This document shows, piece by piece, positions 6,808 through 12,540 of a stretch of 12,540 nucleotides of DNA. A program made the position numbers and the translations under genes. The number at the start of each line of letters is the position of its first letter. Positions within the stretch are counted from its first letter, which is position 1. Origin of the DNA: Candidatus Zophobacter franzmannii. GTDB taxonomy: Bacteria > Cloacimonadota > Cloacimonadia > Cloacimonadales > JAFGVF01. The notes beneath the pieces are model-generated. The model saw only the letters and a list, made by a program, of their open reading frames with translations, searched no databases and was not told the DNA's origin. The DNA is taken from NCBI GenBank assembly GCA_030765245.1, contig JAVCCX010000268.1:1-12540 (forward strand). Direction: 5' to 3'.

Positions 6808-9800
6808 TTATTTTATAAGTACAGCTTTCTTAACTGCTGTGTATCCCTTTGTCTCCATCTTGAAGAAATAGATACCACTACCACTTTGTTTACCATTACG
6901 ATCAATACCATCCCATACAACAGTATGATCGGTACCTTCAGGGTAAGCTTCGTTGGTAAGTTCAGAAACCAATTCACCTTTCACATTATAGACATTTACT
7001 ATAACTATACTTTCTTCTTTCAAGCTAAATGTAACAGATGTTGAAGGATTGAATGGATTAGGGAAGATATTCTTTATTGCTGTAACTATCTGAACATCTT
7101 GTGTATCAGGATTTCCTCCATCTTCTGTAACAGTTATTGCAACTGGTCCGAAGAATTGGTTGATTCCATCAATAGAAACACTTTCTAACCAGTAGTTAAA
7201 TGTGTCACCAGTATTAACTTCTGAATCATCGAAGCTGTAATTATGAGTAGTAGACTCATTTGAAGCAACAATGATACCTGAGTTGATCTGATAAATACTG
7301 TCTATAGATTCAGTTTCAGAACGATATACATTATAACCAGACATATGACTTTCTGACTCAACAGTCCACTGTAAGTTTACATACATGCCATCTGTCATAG
7401 CAACAGCAGCAAAGTTAGTAAGAGTTACAGGTAAAATCGGGTTGTCATTCTGAGTGCCGGGAGTTGGTGATAGGACTTGAGCCCAATCAGTATCTAAATC
7501 TTCACCCGCACCCTCGTTAGTTCTTTCATAGATTACATTTAGAACTGCACCGCTGGTAGCAGAACCGAATTGATCTACAACGCCTTTTGCAATACCGTCA
7601 TTAATGTCCAACCATGATCCGGCTTCCATAGCAAGTGTTGCTGGAGCTTCGATGTAGTCACCTGCAAAACCGTATTCTGTTTGCATTTGACTAAGCGTTC
7701 CACCAATAACCACTAAATATTCACCAGCATTCAATGTTCCTGTCAATGGGGTTGAAAGAGCAGGAGCATACTGATTTAGTGTCCAATTAGTCAAATCCTG
7801 TGCTACAGAACTATTGTTGTAAAGTTCTACATACTGGACAGTAGTAGCAACATTAACTTCTGAAATGATTACATTTGCAAATTCAGGACCTGCAGTAACA
7901 GCACCCAATTCCATGCGGATATTGGCAAAACCTTCCACTAAAGTTCCCGCTGGTGGGTTTGCAGGATCAGGGTTTAGAGCGTCATCATAGTATGTTAAAC
8001 CACGATTTGTTAGGTCAGAGGTACAGAAGAAATCATCTGAACTTGAGTCACAACCACCCATATTTTCTTCTACAGCAATTACTAAGTTGTCAGTATTGTT
8101 GTATGTAAATGGGGTTGTAAGTACAAAATCTATCCAACCATCAGCTGGAATAGTAGGTAATGTTCCATTAAATACTTCTGTTAAGTTAGCAAGTGGAACC
8201 CAGCTTGATGAATTTGCAAAAGCAACATCTGCTGTATGCCCCATATAGATAACCCAATTTTGTGAGTTAGCTAAATTTCCGTTTTGGTTATAGTTATACC
8301 AAATCTTCTCGATTCTTTCACCTGTGCGGTCAATCTCTGTCTGGAGGTAGATACACTGTGAATAACTGTAGACAAAATATGGTTCGATTGGAAGACCTAC
8401 ATTTGTTAAAGTTCCTGTACCAATAGTTGTAATATTAGCACCTAAGCTAGTTGTAAAAGTATAAACAGGGCTCTCTGTTTCAAAACGAGTTGCTGCATTT
8501 CTGGAAACTACCTTCCAATAATATCTGGTACTTTCAGTCAATGGACCCGGATCAAAAGCTCCCACTACTACTACTGCATCATCAACAGGCATTAACAATG
8601 GTGGATTTACTGTGTCGAAATACAAATCATAAGTTTCTGTGTTGTCACCGAAGTCCCAGCTTAATTGAACATCTAACGCCTGGCTACTTGCATTGTTTGC
8701 AGGTGAAATATTAGAGATTAATGAAGGTGCGACAGGAGCATCAGCTGCTCCAAATTCCATACGAATATTAGGAAATGCTGATTTCAAGTTTCCTGAAGGG
8801 GGAGATGCTGGATCAGGATTTGATGAGTCATTCTGATACTGAATAGATCTACTTGTAGCATCTGCAGTACAGAAGAATTCATCACTGCTACCATCATATG
8901 AAGACTGGTTGTCTTCAACTGCAATGACGAGATTATCAATGTTATTATATACGAAAGGTACATCTAATACAAACTCAATCCATGTATCTGAATCAGGGAC
9001 TGGAACAAGTGTATGATTGTATACTTGACTAAGGTTTGCTAATGGTACCCAGCTGGTATTTGTTGCAAATGCAGCATCAGCTGTATGTCCCATATAGATT
9101 ACCCATTCAGTTGTAGCACTTAAATCAGTACCACCATTATAGTGATACCAGATCTTTTCAATTCTTTGTTCTGTGCGGTTAATCTCTGACTGAAGATAGA
9201 TACTCTGGGAATATGTGTAACCATAATAAGGTTCTACAGGAAGTCCTTGTCCGGTTAATGTCTCCGCTCCGATAGGAACTATGTTAGGACCTAGGTTTGT
9301 GGCAAAAGAGAAAATACTTGAATAAGTAATTTCTCTGGAGGAATTCTTTGTAACAACCCTCCAAAAGTAAACTGTGTTAGTAGTTAAGTCAACTGGTTGA
9401 TTATATGTACCTGTCGCTCCTGCGATTTCACCTGTAACAGCGATTGCTACTGGAGGATTAACAGTATCAAATAAAAGGTCATATGTCTCTGTATTAGCTC
9501 CAAAGTCCCATGTAAGTGAAACATCGAGGTCCTGGTTCATAGCTGCATCTGCCGGTGATGGGTTAATTGCAGGCTCTGGTGCAGTTGTACTTGCACTTAC
9601 AATGATTGGTATGGTTATATCACCAGGAGTTGTGCCACTAGCACCTTCTGCTGCAACTTCATTACCATCATGATCATAAATGTAATATGCGTTTTCAGAT
9701 CCATAAGAACCAGCCGTATAATCGGTAGTGACTTCGTCACCATTAACAACTGTGAAGGTATGAGCCTCAGGACCACCACCAGTCTCAATTGTAAGGGCAG

Positions 9801-9954
9801 TAAGTACCGTAGTACCATTAACTATAACATCGAGAGCTCCGCCACTCCATCCGTCGCCATAGGAGTCAATTAAGGATACAGTCCAAGTGACTGCACTTAA
9901 AGCTCCGGTGAACATGAACAACGACAAGAACATTAATAAAATCATTTTTTTCAT
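6808..9954 (-). CDS. Secreted multidomain protein with T9SS type A sorting domain
   Basis: This is a predicted Sec-exported, type IX-secreted cell-surface or extracellular protein of 1048 residues. In order: signal peptide MKKMILLMFLSLFMFTGALSA (1-21); a DSYGDGW domain (about 22-120) seen in other T9SS cargo; two tandem copies of a module of about 278 residues (about 127-403 and 409-686), each a FN3-like half followed by a beta-rich half containing WVIYMGHTAD, SWVPLANL and NLVIAVE; a lamin-tail-like domain (about 691-836, from VIISEVNVATTVQYVELYNN); a FN3-like domain opening LPVTLTNFAAV (about 841-944); and the C-terminal sorting domain (about 959-1048) with FPNPFNPST, GELV, GSGIYFFKM and a final KKAVLIK. 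The frame stays open upstream to 10038, but the ATG at 9954 is preferred because the signal peptide starts there behind AAAGGAG with 9-base spacing. No catalytic domain is visible; an adhesive or structural role is inferred. Confidence 0.93.
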   Translation of the reverse strand: MKKMILLMFLSLFMFTGALSAVTWTVSLIDSYGDGWSGGALDVIVNGTTVLTALTIETGGGPEAHTFTVVNGDEVTTDYTAGSYGSENAYYIYDHDGNEVAAEGASGTTPGDITIPIIVSASTTAPEPAINPSPADAAMNQDLDVSLTWDFGANTETYDLLFDTVNPPVAIAVTGEIAGATGTYNQPVDLTTNTVYFWRVVTKNSSREITYSSIFSFATNLGPNIVPIGAETLTGQGLPVEPYYGYTYSQSIYLQSEINRTEQRIEKIWYHYNGGTDLSATTEWVIYMGHTADAAFATNTSWVPLANLSQVYNHTLVPVPDSDTWIEFVLDVPFVYNNIDNLVIAVEDNQSSYDGSSDEFFCTADATSRSIQYQNDSSNPDPASPPSGNLKSAFPNIRMEFGAADAPVAPSLISNISPANNASSQALDVQLSWDFGDNTETYDLYFDTVNPPLLMPVDDAVVVVGAFDPGPLTESTRYYWKVVSRNAATRFETESPVYTFTTSLGANITTIGTGTLTNVGLPIEPYFVYSYSQCIYLQTEIDRTGERIEKIWYNYNQNGNLANSQNWVIYMGHTADVAFANSSSWVPLANLTEVFNGTLPTIPADGWIDFVLTTPFTYNNTDNLVIAVEENMGGCDSSSDDFFCTSDLTNRGLTYYDDALNPDPANPPAGTLVEGFANIRMELGAVTAGPEFANVIISEVNVATTVQYVELYNNSSVAQDLTNWTLNQYAPALSTPLTGTLNAGEYLVVIGGTLSQMQTEYGFAGDYIEAPATLAMEAGSWLDINDGIAKGVVDQFGSATSGAVLNVIYERTNEGAGEDLDTDWAQVLSPTPGTQNDNPILPVTLTNFAAVAMTDGMYVNLQWTVESESHMSGYNVYRSETESIDSIYQINSGIIVASNESTTHNYSFDDSEVNTGDTFNYWLESVSIDGINQFFGPVAITVTEDGGNPDTQDVQIVTAIKNIFPNPFNPSTSVTFSLKEESIVIVNVYNVKGELVSELTNEAYPEGTDHTVVWDGIDRNGKQSGSGIYFFKMETKGYTAVKKAVLIK
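7897..8730 (-). repeat. Second copy of the duplicated module in the T9SS protein
   Basis: It encodes about residues 409-686. It matches the first copy in order and spacing: a FN3-like half with WDFGDNTETYDLYFDTVNPP, then IEPYFVYSYSQCIYLQ, RIEKIWYNYN, WVIYMGHTAD, SWVPLANL, NLVIAVEE and FANIRMELGA. The strongest conservation is in the second half. It contains cysteines (SQCIYLQ, GGCDSS) absent at those points in the first copy. Confidence 0.9.
8746..9576 (-). repeat. First copy of the duplicated module in the T9SS protein
   Basis: It encodes about residues 127-403, separated from the second copy by only about five codons. Matching blocks are WDFGANTETYDLLFDTVNPP, VEPYYGYTYSQSIYLQ, RIEKIWYHYN, WVIYMGHTAD, SWVPLANL, NLVIAVED and FPNIRMEFGA. 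Near-equal length and co-linearity indicate an internal tandem duplication that has since diverged. Confidence 0.9.
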
Positions 9955-9960
9955 ACTAAA

Positions 9961-9970
9961 TATCTCCTTT
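9961..9970 (-). promoter_or_regulatory. Shine-Dalgarno sequence that sets the T9SS gene start at 9954
   Basis: The minus strand reads AAAGGAGATA, with the AAAGGAG core nine bases before the ATG at 9954-9952. No comparable site lies at proper distance before the longer in-frame ATG at 10038. Confidence 0.85.
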
Positions 9971-9992
9971 GTATTCTTCTTTTCTTTATAAT

Positions 9993-10012
9993 CCGATACC
10001 GATTGGTATCGG
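9993..10012. promoter_or_regulatory. Perfect 8-bp inverted repeat in the T9SS gene leader
   Basis: CCGATACC (9993-10000), GATT, GGTATCGG (10005-10012). It lies 38 bases upstream of the start codon and downstream of the predicted promoter, so it would be transcribed as a stable stem-loop in the 5' UTR. It could stabilise the mRNA or control translation; as DNA it could equally be a repressor operator. Confidence 0.6.
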
Positions 10013-10078
10013 TTATTTCCTAAAAAACTTTCTGCCATACGATAACCACTATCCTTTCCCTTTTTTATCTAAACACTT

Positions 10079-10107
10079 TTTATACTATACATATATAACC
10101 AAAGCAA
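10079..10107 (-). promoter_or_regulatory. Candidate promoter of the T9SS cargo gene
   Basis: The minus strand shows TTGCTT (10107 to 10102), a 17-base spacer and TATAAA (10084 to 10079). The -10 matches five of six consensus positions and the -35 three of six. Initiation near 10072 would give a leader of about 118 bases that includes the hairpin at 9993-10012. Confidence 0.5.
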
Positions 10108-10300
10108 TTTGCAGGATGAATTGTCAATATAAATTTTGGCATCATGGGAACAATACAGAAGCATGTGTTTTTTTGTGGAATTCTGTCCATAATGGAACAA
10201 AAAGAGCAATCGCTCTAATCACCTATTAATAAAGGGGGAGTTTACTATTACTAAAATCTATATAGCTCATTTTGGGACATTTTCCATTTATTGGGTCAGG

Positions 10301-10324
10301 TTCATTTTTTTTCATTTTTTTTCA
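10301..10324 (+). repeat. T-rich direct repeat (TTCATTTTTT twice, then TTCA)
   Basis: Two exact adjacent copies of a 10-base unit (10301-10310 and 10311-10320) plus a partial third. The strand bias (T on plus, A on minus) and low melting stability resemble a DNA-unwinding element. It lies about 165 bp left of the DnaA-box palindrome. Confidence 0.6.
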
Positions 10325-10442
10325 ATTGGGGTACCAGCCTTATCCTATTGAACAGCTTTAAAACATAAAAGTAAGGATATATGAATTGAGATAAGAAACT
10401 ACTCTTAACATCTCCATATCTATACAAAACTGTTGTATTTAT

Positions 10443-10455
10443 GCCCTATTAGGGC
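10443..10455. promoter_or_regulatory. 13-bp palindrome GCCCTATTAGGGC
   Basis: Six-base arms GCCCTA/TAGGGC around a single base. It lies just upstream of a TATAAT at 10461-10466, for which TTTATG at 10438-10443 would be a weak -35 with 17-base spacing, so it could be an operator within a plus-strand promoter. No function is shown. Confidence 0.35.
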
Positions 10456-10488
10456 TCTATTATAATACTTAAAACTAACTTTATAGAT

Positions 10489-10513
10489 AGTTATACACAA
10501 ATTGTGTATAACT
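10489..10513. promoter_or_regulatory. Two inverted perfect DnaA boxes forming a 25-bp palindrome (origin candidate)
   Basis: The arms AGTTATACACAA (10489-10500) and TTGTGTATAACT (10502-10513) are perfectly complementary around one A. Each arm contains TTATACACA, a full match to the DnaA-box consensus TTATNCACA (plus strand 10491-10499, minus strand 10511-10503). A one-mismatch box TTCTGCACA lies on minus at 10956-10948. The site is next to AT-rich tandem repeats and lies between diverging gene sets. The motif match is direct; an origin or DnaA-regulated role is inferred. A symmetric operator for an unrelated repressor is an alternative. Confidence 0.5.
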
Positions 10514-10523
10514 TAGTGGTTTC

Positions 10524-10578
10524 ATTAAGGGTCAATTAAGAGTCAATTAAGTGTCTATTAAGGGTCGATTAGGTATTA
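10524..10578 (+). repeat. Tandem 11-bp repeat array (about five units)
   Basis: The consecutive units are ATTAAGGGTCA, ATTAAGAGTCA, ATTAAGTGTCT, ATTAAGGGTCG and a degenerate ATTAGGTATTA. The period is exactly 11 bp, about one helical turn, so each ATTAAG faces the same side of the DNA. The array begins 10 bp after the DnaA-box palindrome. It may be an iteron-like protein-binding array, an unwinding region or a simple slippage repeat. Confidence 0.85.
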
Positions 10579-10859
10579 CTATAGAAAAGTCATGGAGAAT
10601 TGAGAAGGAAAAATTGAAAATGGGAAAGGCAAGAAATGCCATTTTCTGGTTTTTCCAGCACCTTTTGTGTCCATTGGTTTTTTTCAAAACACGAACTCGA
10701 TGCCATCGACCCCTACTGCACTTACCATTACCTTGGCAATGGAGAAAAGAAGAGGGAATTCTTTGTATAACCGCTGAAGTGAATGATAAGATTCCTCCAC
10801 TCATTGCATTCAGTTGGAACGGCAATATTGGGCGATTCATCTATTCCTCAATCGCTTCG

Positions 10860-11040
10860 CCCCAAACTCCCTGCGTTCGCTTCGGTGCAAGTTACAAGCT
10901 ACGAATTGTCGCCCGGCCTACCGGGTCGTTTTATCGCGCCGTAGCCTTGTGCAGAAGTTGAAGCTTTTATGCGAAGACCGGAGCGGAGTCGCTTGAGCCT
11001 CTCTAACAACTTTAAACGCTGAAGCTAATAGCGTCATATT
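10860..11040. other. GC-richer, hairpin-rich non-coding block upstream of the atp operon
   Basis: Composition changes sharply here against AT-rich surroundings. Nested inverted repeats are an outer stem ACAAGCTACG (10894-10903) with CGTAGCCTTGT (10940-10950, one bulge), an inner stem CCCGG-CCTA-CCGGG (10912-10925), then GAC/GTC with flanking GC pairs around 10971-10992, and ACGCT/AGCGT (11016-11034). No coding motif fits. It could be a dispersed intergenic repeat or a structured RNA. The nested layout is seen directly; the role is unknown. Confidence 0.5.
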
Positions 11041-11049
11041 TCAAATATA

Positions 11050-11076
11050 TTGACGATATTTTATTGAGTGTAAAAT
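11050..11076 (+). promoter_or_regulatory. Candidate atp operon promoter
   Basis: TTGACG (11050-11055) and TAAAAT (11071-11076) match five of six positions each, but with a short 15-base spacer. The leader would be only about a dozen bases before the first start codon, with AAGGAGA at 11084-11090 as ribosome binding site. Tentative. Confidence 0.35.
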
Positions 11077-11095
11077 AGGATAAAAGGAGATAAAA

Positions 11096-11371
11096 TTGCT
11101 TAATAAAGTTATAGAAGGCGACAGGAATATCAGTAAATACCTAACCCTAATTGGTCAAACCGGGTTAACAATGGTAATATCTATTGTTGCCGGACTTCTC
11201 CTGGGTGTTTGGTTAGATCAGAAATTCTCTTCACAACCTCTATTTTTAGCGATATTTATTCTCTTGGGAATCTTTGTCGGTTTCTTTAGCTGTTACAAAC
11301 TAATTGTGCGATTTTTTAACATAAATGAAGTTATAGCAGAACCTATGGAGAATGCAGATGACAACTCGTAA
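11096..11371 (+). CDS. AtpZ/AtpI-type small membrane protein of the F-ATPase operon
   Basis: The protein has 91 residues with two membrane hairpin helices (about 17-39 and 48-69). The family-typical G-x-W-LD motif ends the first helix (LLLGVWLDQKF), and LLGIFVGFFSCYKLI forms the second. Members of this family (AtpZ, sometimes annotated as AtpI-like or F0F1-ATPase subunit) precede ATP synthase genes and have been linked to c-ring assembly and to Mg2+/Ca2+ transport. The start is TTG at 11096-11098, set by AAGGAGA five bases upstream; no early in-frame ATG exists. The rare start may keep expression low relative to the structural subunits. It is the first gene of the atp operon and overlaps the next gene by 14 bp when the better-supported start of that gene is used. 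Confidence 0.85.
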   Translation: MLNKVIEGDRNISKYLTLIGQTGLTMVISIVAGLLLGVWLDQKFSSQPLFLAIFILLGIFVGFFSCYKLIVRFFNINEVIAEPMENADDNS

Positions 11372-11735
11372 ATATGTAATCCAAGTAGTGGTTATTATTT
11401 GCTTGACAAATATCCCTGCGCTCCTATTGATACCGACGAATTTCAAAGGTGCGTACAGTTGGTTTTTCGGCTCCATTGGAAGTGCAGCAAACTTCTTTTG
11501 GATGTATTTAGCTGCTGCGAGCGCCTTCGGGCCGATTGCAAAGAGTGCACAGGTTAAGACAGTTAAAGCGTTCTACTTTCGCTACTTATTCTTAATCGTC
11601 TATGCACTAATCGTCGTAAAGCTTCTAAATGCTGATATTCTTATATTTGGTCTTGCGCTGTTAACAGCTCAGGGCGTCATCTTTGTAAAGAGTTTGATAG
11701 AGTCGATTATAGCTGATCGATTTACCAATAAATAG
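11358..11735 (+). CDS. atpI: ATP synthase subunit I (AtpI-like) membrane protein
   Basis: The protein has 125 residues with four predicted membrane helices (about 6-26, 33-55, 70-89 and 93-115), the layout of AtpI. AtpI is a non-essential assembly helper for the F0 c-ring encoded at the head of many atp operons. Sequence identity in this family is low, so the call rests on topology, the polar turn AKSAQVKTVKAFYFRYLF before helix 3, and position directly before atpB. Two in-frame ATGs exist. The one at 11352 is only one base from GGAG (11347-11350), while 11358 has a seven-base spacing and is chosen. It overlaps the end of the preceding gene by 14 bp, suggesting translational coupling. Confidence 0.78.
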   Translation: MTTRKYVIQVVVIICLTNIPALLLIPTNFKGAYSWFFGSIGSAANFFWMYLAAASAFGPIAKSAQVKTVKAFYFRYLFLIVYALIVVKLLNADILIFGLALLTAQGVIFVKSLIESIIADRFTNK

Positions 11736-11745
11736 CGGAGTTGAT

Positions 11746-12540
11746 ATGTCGAAAAACAAAAAGAGATTGTTGAGGCTGATAGCGATATTTTTTATCATTG
11801 AATTCGGTCTTTCATTCTTTCTAGATAGTACAATCGTAATTGGTAAGGATTCTCTAACCGGTGAATCCGGATTTAGGATTGTTAAAGAACCTCTTAATCT
11901 CCAAGCTGAGATTATTGAAGAGACTCAGCCTGATGTTTTCTTCCGCAACTCTGATGAGATGCAAGAGATGATTCTTAAGCTAAGGGATGAAACACTCTCT
12001 AACGCTGACATCATCAGACTCTATCAAGAAGAGGATAATAAAGAGGCACTATACCATCTCTCCCACCATGTTCCCTACAACAGCTTGGGACTCTATTTAA
12101 CTTTCCATAAGTTCTTTGGAGATGGAAGTACTATCAATAGTTTTAAGCTATTAAGAATGTTACTCATTATCGACTTAATATTAATTTTCCTCGTAGTATC
12201 CATAAAGAGAGCTGTTAAGTTCTACCCCGGTAAACTTCAGATTGTGGGTGAAACCTTCTACTCCGGAGCAGAAGGTATGGTTAGAGATACTCTGGGCAAA
12301 GATAATGTCCATTTCACTCCGTATCTACTTACGCTCTTCCTCTTCATCTGGTTTAGTAACCTGATTGGTATAATTCCGATTCCTGGTTTTACTGAACCTA
12401 CAAGAAACCTTAATGTACCACTTGGTCTTGGACTTGCGGCGATAAGTGTTGTTCACTTCATGTCGATTAAGAAAAAAGGTCTATGGAAGTATATGAAGGA
12501 ATACGGAGAACCTATGTTCTTCCTAGCCCCTCTCAATATA
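11746..12540 (+). CDS. atpB: ATP synthase F0 subunit a (AtpB), N-terminal part (cut by window edge)
   Basis: Subunit a forms the two proton (or sodium) half-channels next to the c-ring of F-type ATP synthase in the inner membrane. There are 265 codons before the right edge. The core is recognised by HFTPYLLTLFLFIWFSNLIG (189-208), IIPIPGFTEPTRNLNVPLGL and FFLAPLNI, which in the family leads towards the helix with the essential arginine, here outside the window. Before the core lies an unusually long N-terminal region: a hydrophobic segment at about 9-26, a charged stretch at about 35-125 rich in Asp and Glu, and a membrane helix at about 136-153. Long N-terminal extensions of subunit a are known in the FCB group. 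ATG at 11746 follows GGAG by five bases and lies 10 bp after the atpI stop. Confidence 0.93.
   Translation, partial: MSKNKKRLLRLIAIFFIIEFGLSFFLDSTIVIGKDSLTGESGFRIVKEPLNLQAEIIEETQPDVFFRNSDEMQEMILKLRDETLSNADIIRLYQEEDNKEALYHLSHHVPYNSLGLYLTFHKFFGDGSTINSFKLLRMLLIIDLILIFLVVSIKRAVKFYPGKLQIVGETFYSGAEGMVRDTLGKDNVHFTPYLLTLFLFIWFSNLIGIIPIPGFTEPTRNLNVPLGLGLAAISVVHFMSIKKKGLWKYMKEYGEPMFFLAPLNI

Larger units (their letters stand above)
9955..11095. other. Large gene-free interval (1.14 kb) between the T9SS gene and the atp operon
   Basis: No reading frame here shows a recognisable protein. The longest ones (plus 10551-10961, minus 10547-10840) overlap each other, start inside repeats and have irregular composition. 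From left to right the interval holds the cargo-gene leader with a hairpin and promoter, a weak minus-strand stem-loop AGAGC/GCTCT (10203-10216) with a short T-run, T-rich direct repeats, two palindromes, a five-unit tandem repeat, further small inverted repeats (CCATTACC/GGCAATGG at 10725-10742; GGCA/TGCC at 10628-10640), a GC-richer hairpin block and the atp leader. No tRNA-like cloverleaf was seen. A replication origin or a cluster of dispersed repeats is the leading explanation. Confidence 0.7.

Noticed and set aside
9955..10038. 28-residue N-terminal extension of the T9SS protein
   Set aside because: The extension would bury the signal peptide and lacks a well-spaced Shine-Dalgarno sequence. 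The ATG at 9954 has both in place.
10203..10216. Intrinsic terminator on the minus strand
   Set aside because: The stem is only five base pairs with a short T-run, and no gene upstream on that strand needs terminating. It is mentioned only within the interval description.
10524..10578. CRISPR array
   Set aside because: The 11-bp units are directly contiguous with no spacers, and no cas genes are present.
10547..10840. 97-codon minus-strand reading frame
   Set aside because: It overlaps the other spurious frame on the opposite strand, ends in the repeat array and shows no family features.
10551..10961. 136-codon plus-strand reading frame
   Set aside because: It starts inside the 11-bp tandem repeats, has no Shine-Dalgarno sequence, an irregular Trp/Arg/Pro/Cys-rich composition and crosses the hairpin block. 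It looks like non-coding DNA read through.
10860..11040. tRNA gene or integron attC site
   Set aside because: There is no GGTTCGAATCC-like T-arm or cloverleaf, and the paired RYYYAAC/GTTRRRY boxes of an attC are missing.

Overview
The window is AT-rich bacterial chromosome. It most likely comes from the FCB superphylum, outside the classical Bacteroidetes; a Cloacimonadota-like lineage fits best. The main evidence is a secreted multidomain protein ending in a type IX secretion (T9SS type A) sorting domain with a FPNPFNPST motif, together with the style of the ATP synthase subunits. The lineage is inference. No phage genes, insertion sequence, CRISPR array, tRNA or rRNA was seen, and no clearly new multi-gene system. 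Most genes are housekeeping.

Positions 1-2474 (minus strand) hold a compact cluster read as prmC, murA, mnmA: release-factor methylation, the first committed step of peptidoglycan synthesis, and tRNA wobble 2-thiolation. mnmA runs off the left edge. Positions 2782-4878 (minus) hold fusA (EF-G), standing alone rather than in the usual str operon. Positions 5146-6698 (plus) hold a small multi-spanning membrane protein and a FabK-type FMN-dependent enoyl-ACP reductase/nitronate monooxygenase. This pair ends at two adjacent intrinsic terminators, one facing each way, opposite the convergent T9SS cargo gene. That gene (6808-9954, minus) encodes about 1048 residues: signal peptide, DSYGDGW domain, a tandemly duplicated module of about 278 residues, a lamin-tail-like domain, a FN3-like domain and the sorting domain.

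Positions 9955-11095 carry no convincing gene, but they are the most interesting part. They hold a promoter and 5'-UTR hairpin for the cargo gene, T-rich direct repeats, a 25-bp near-perfect palindrome made of two inverted perfect DnaA boxes (TTATACACA), five tandem 11-bp AT-rich repeats, and a GC-richer, hairpin-rich block. Genes flanking this interval diverge (fusA and most left-hand genes on minus, atp operon on plus). A replication origin or a DnaA-responsive element is therefore a reasonable but unproven hypothesis.

Positions 11096-12540 (plus) begin the F-type ATP synthase operon: atpZ-like, atpI-like and atpB (cut by the right edge), with overlapping or closely spaced genes.
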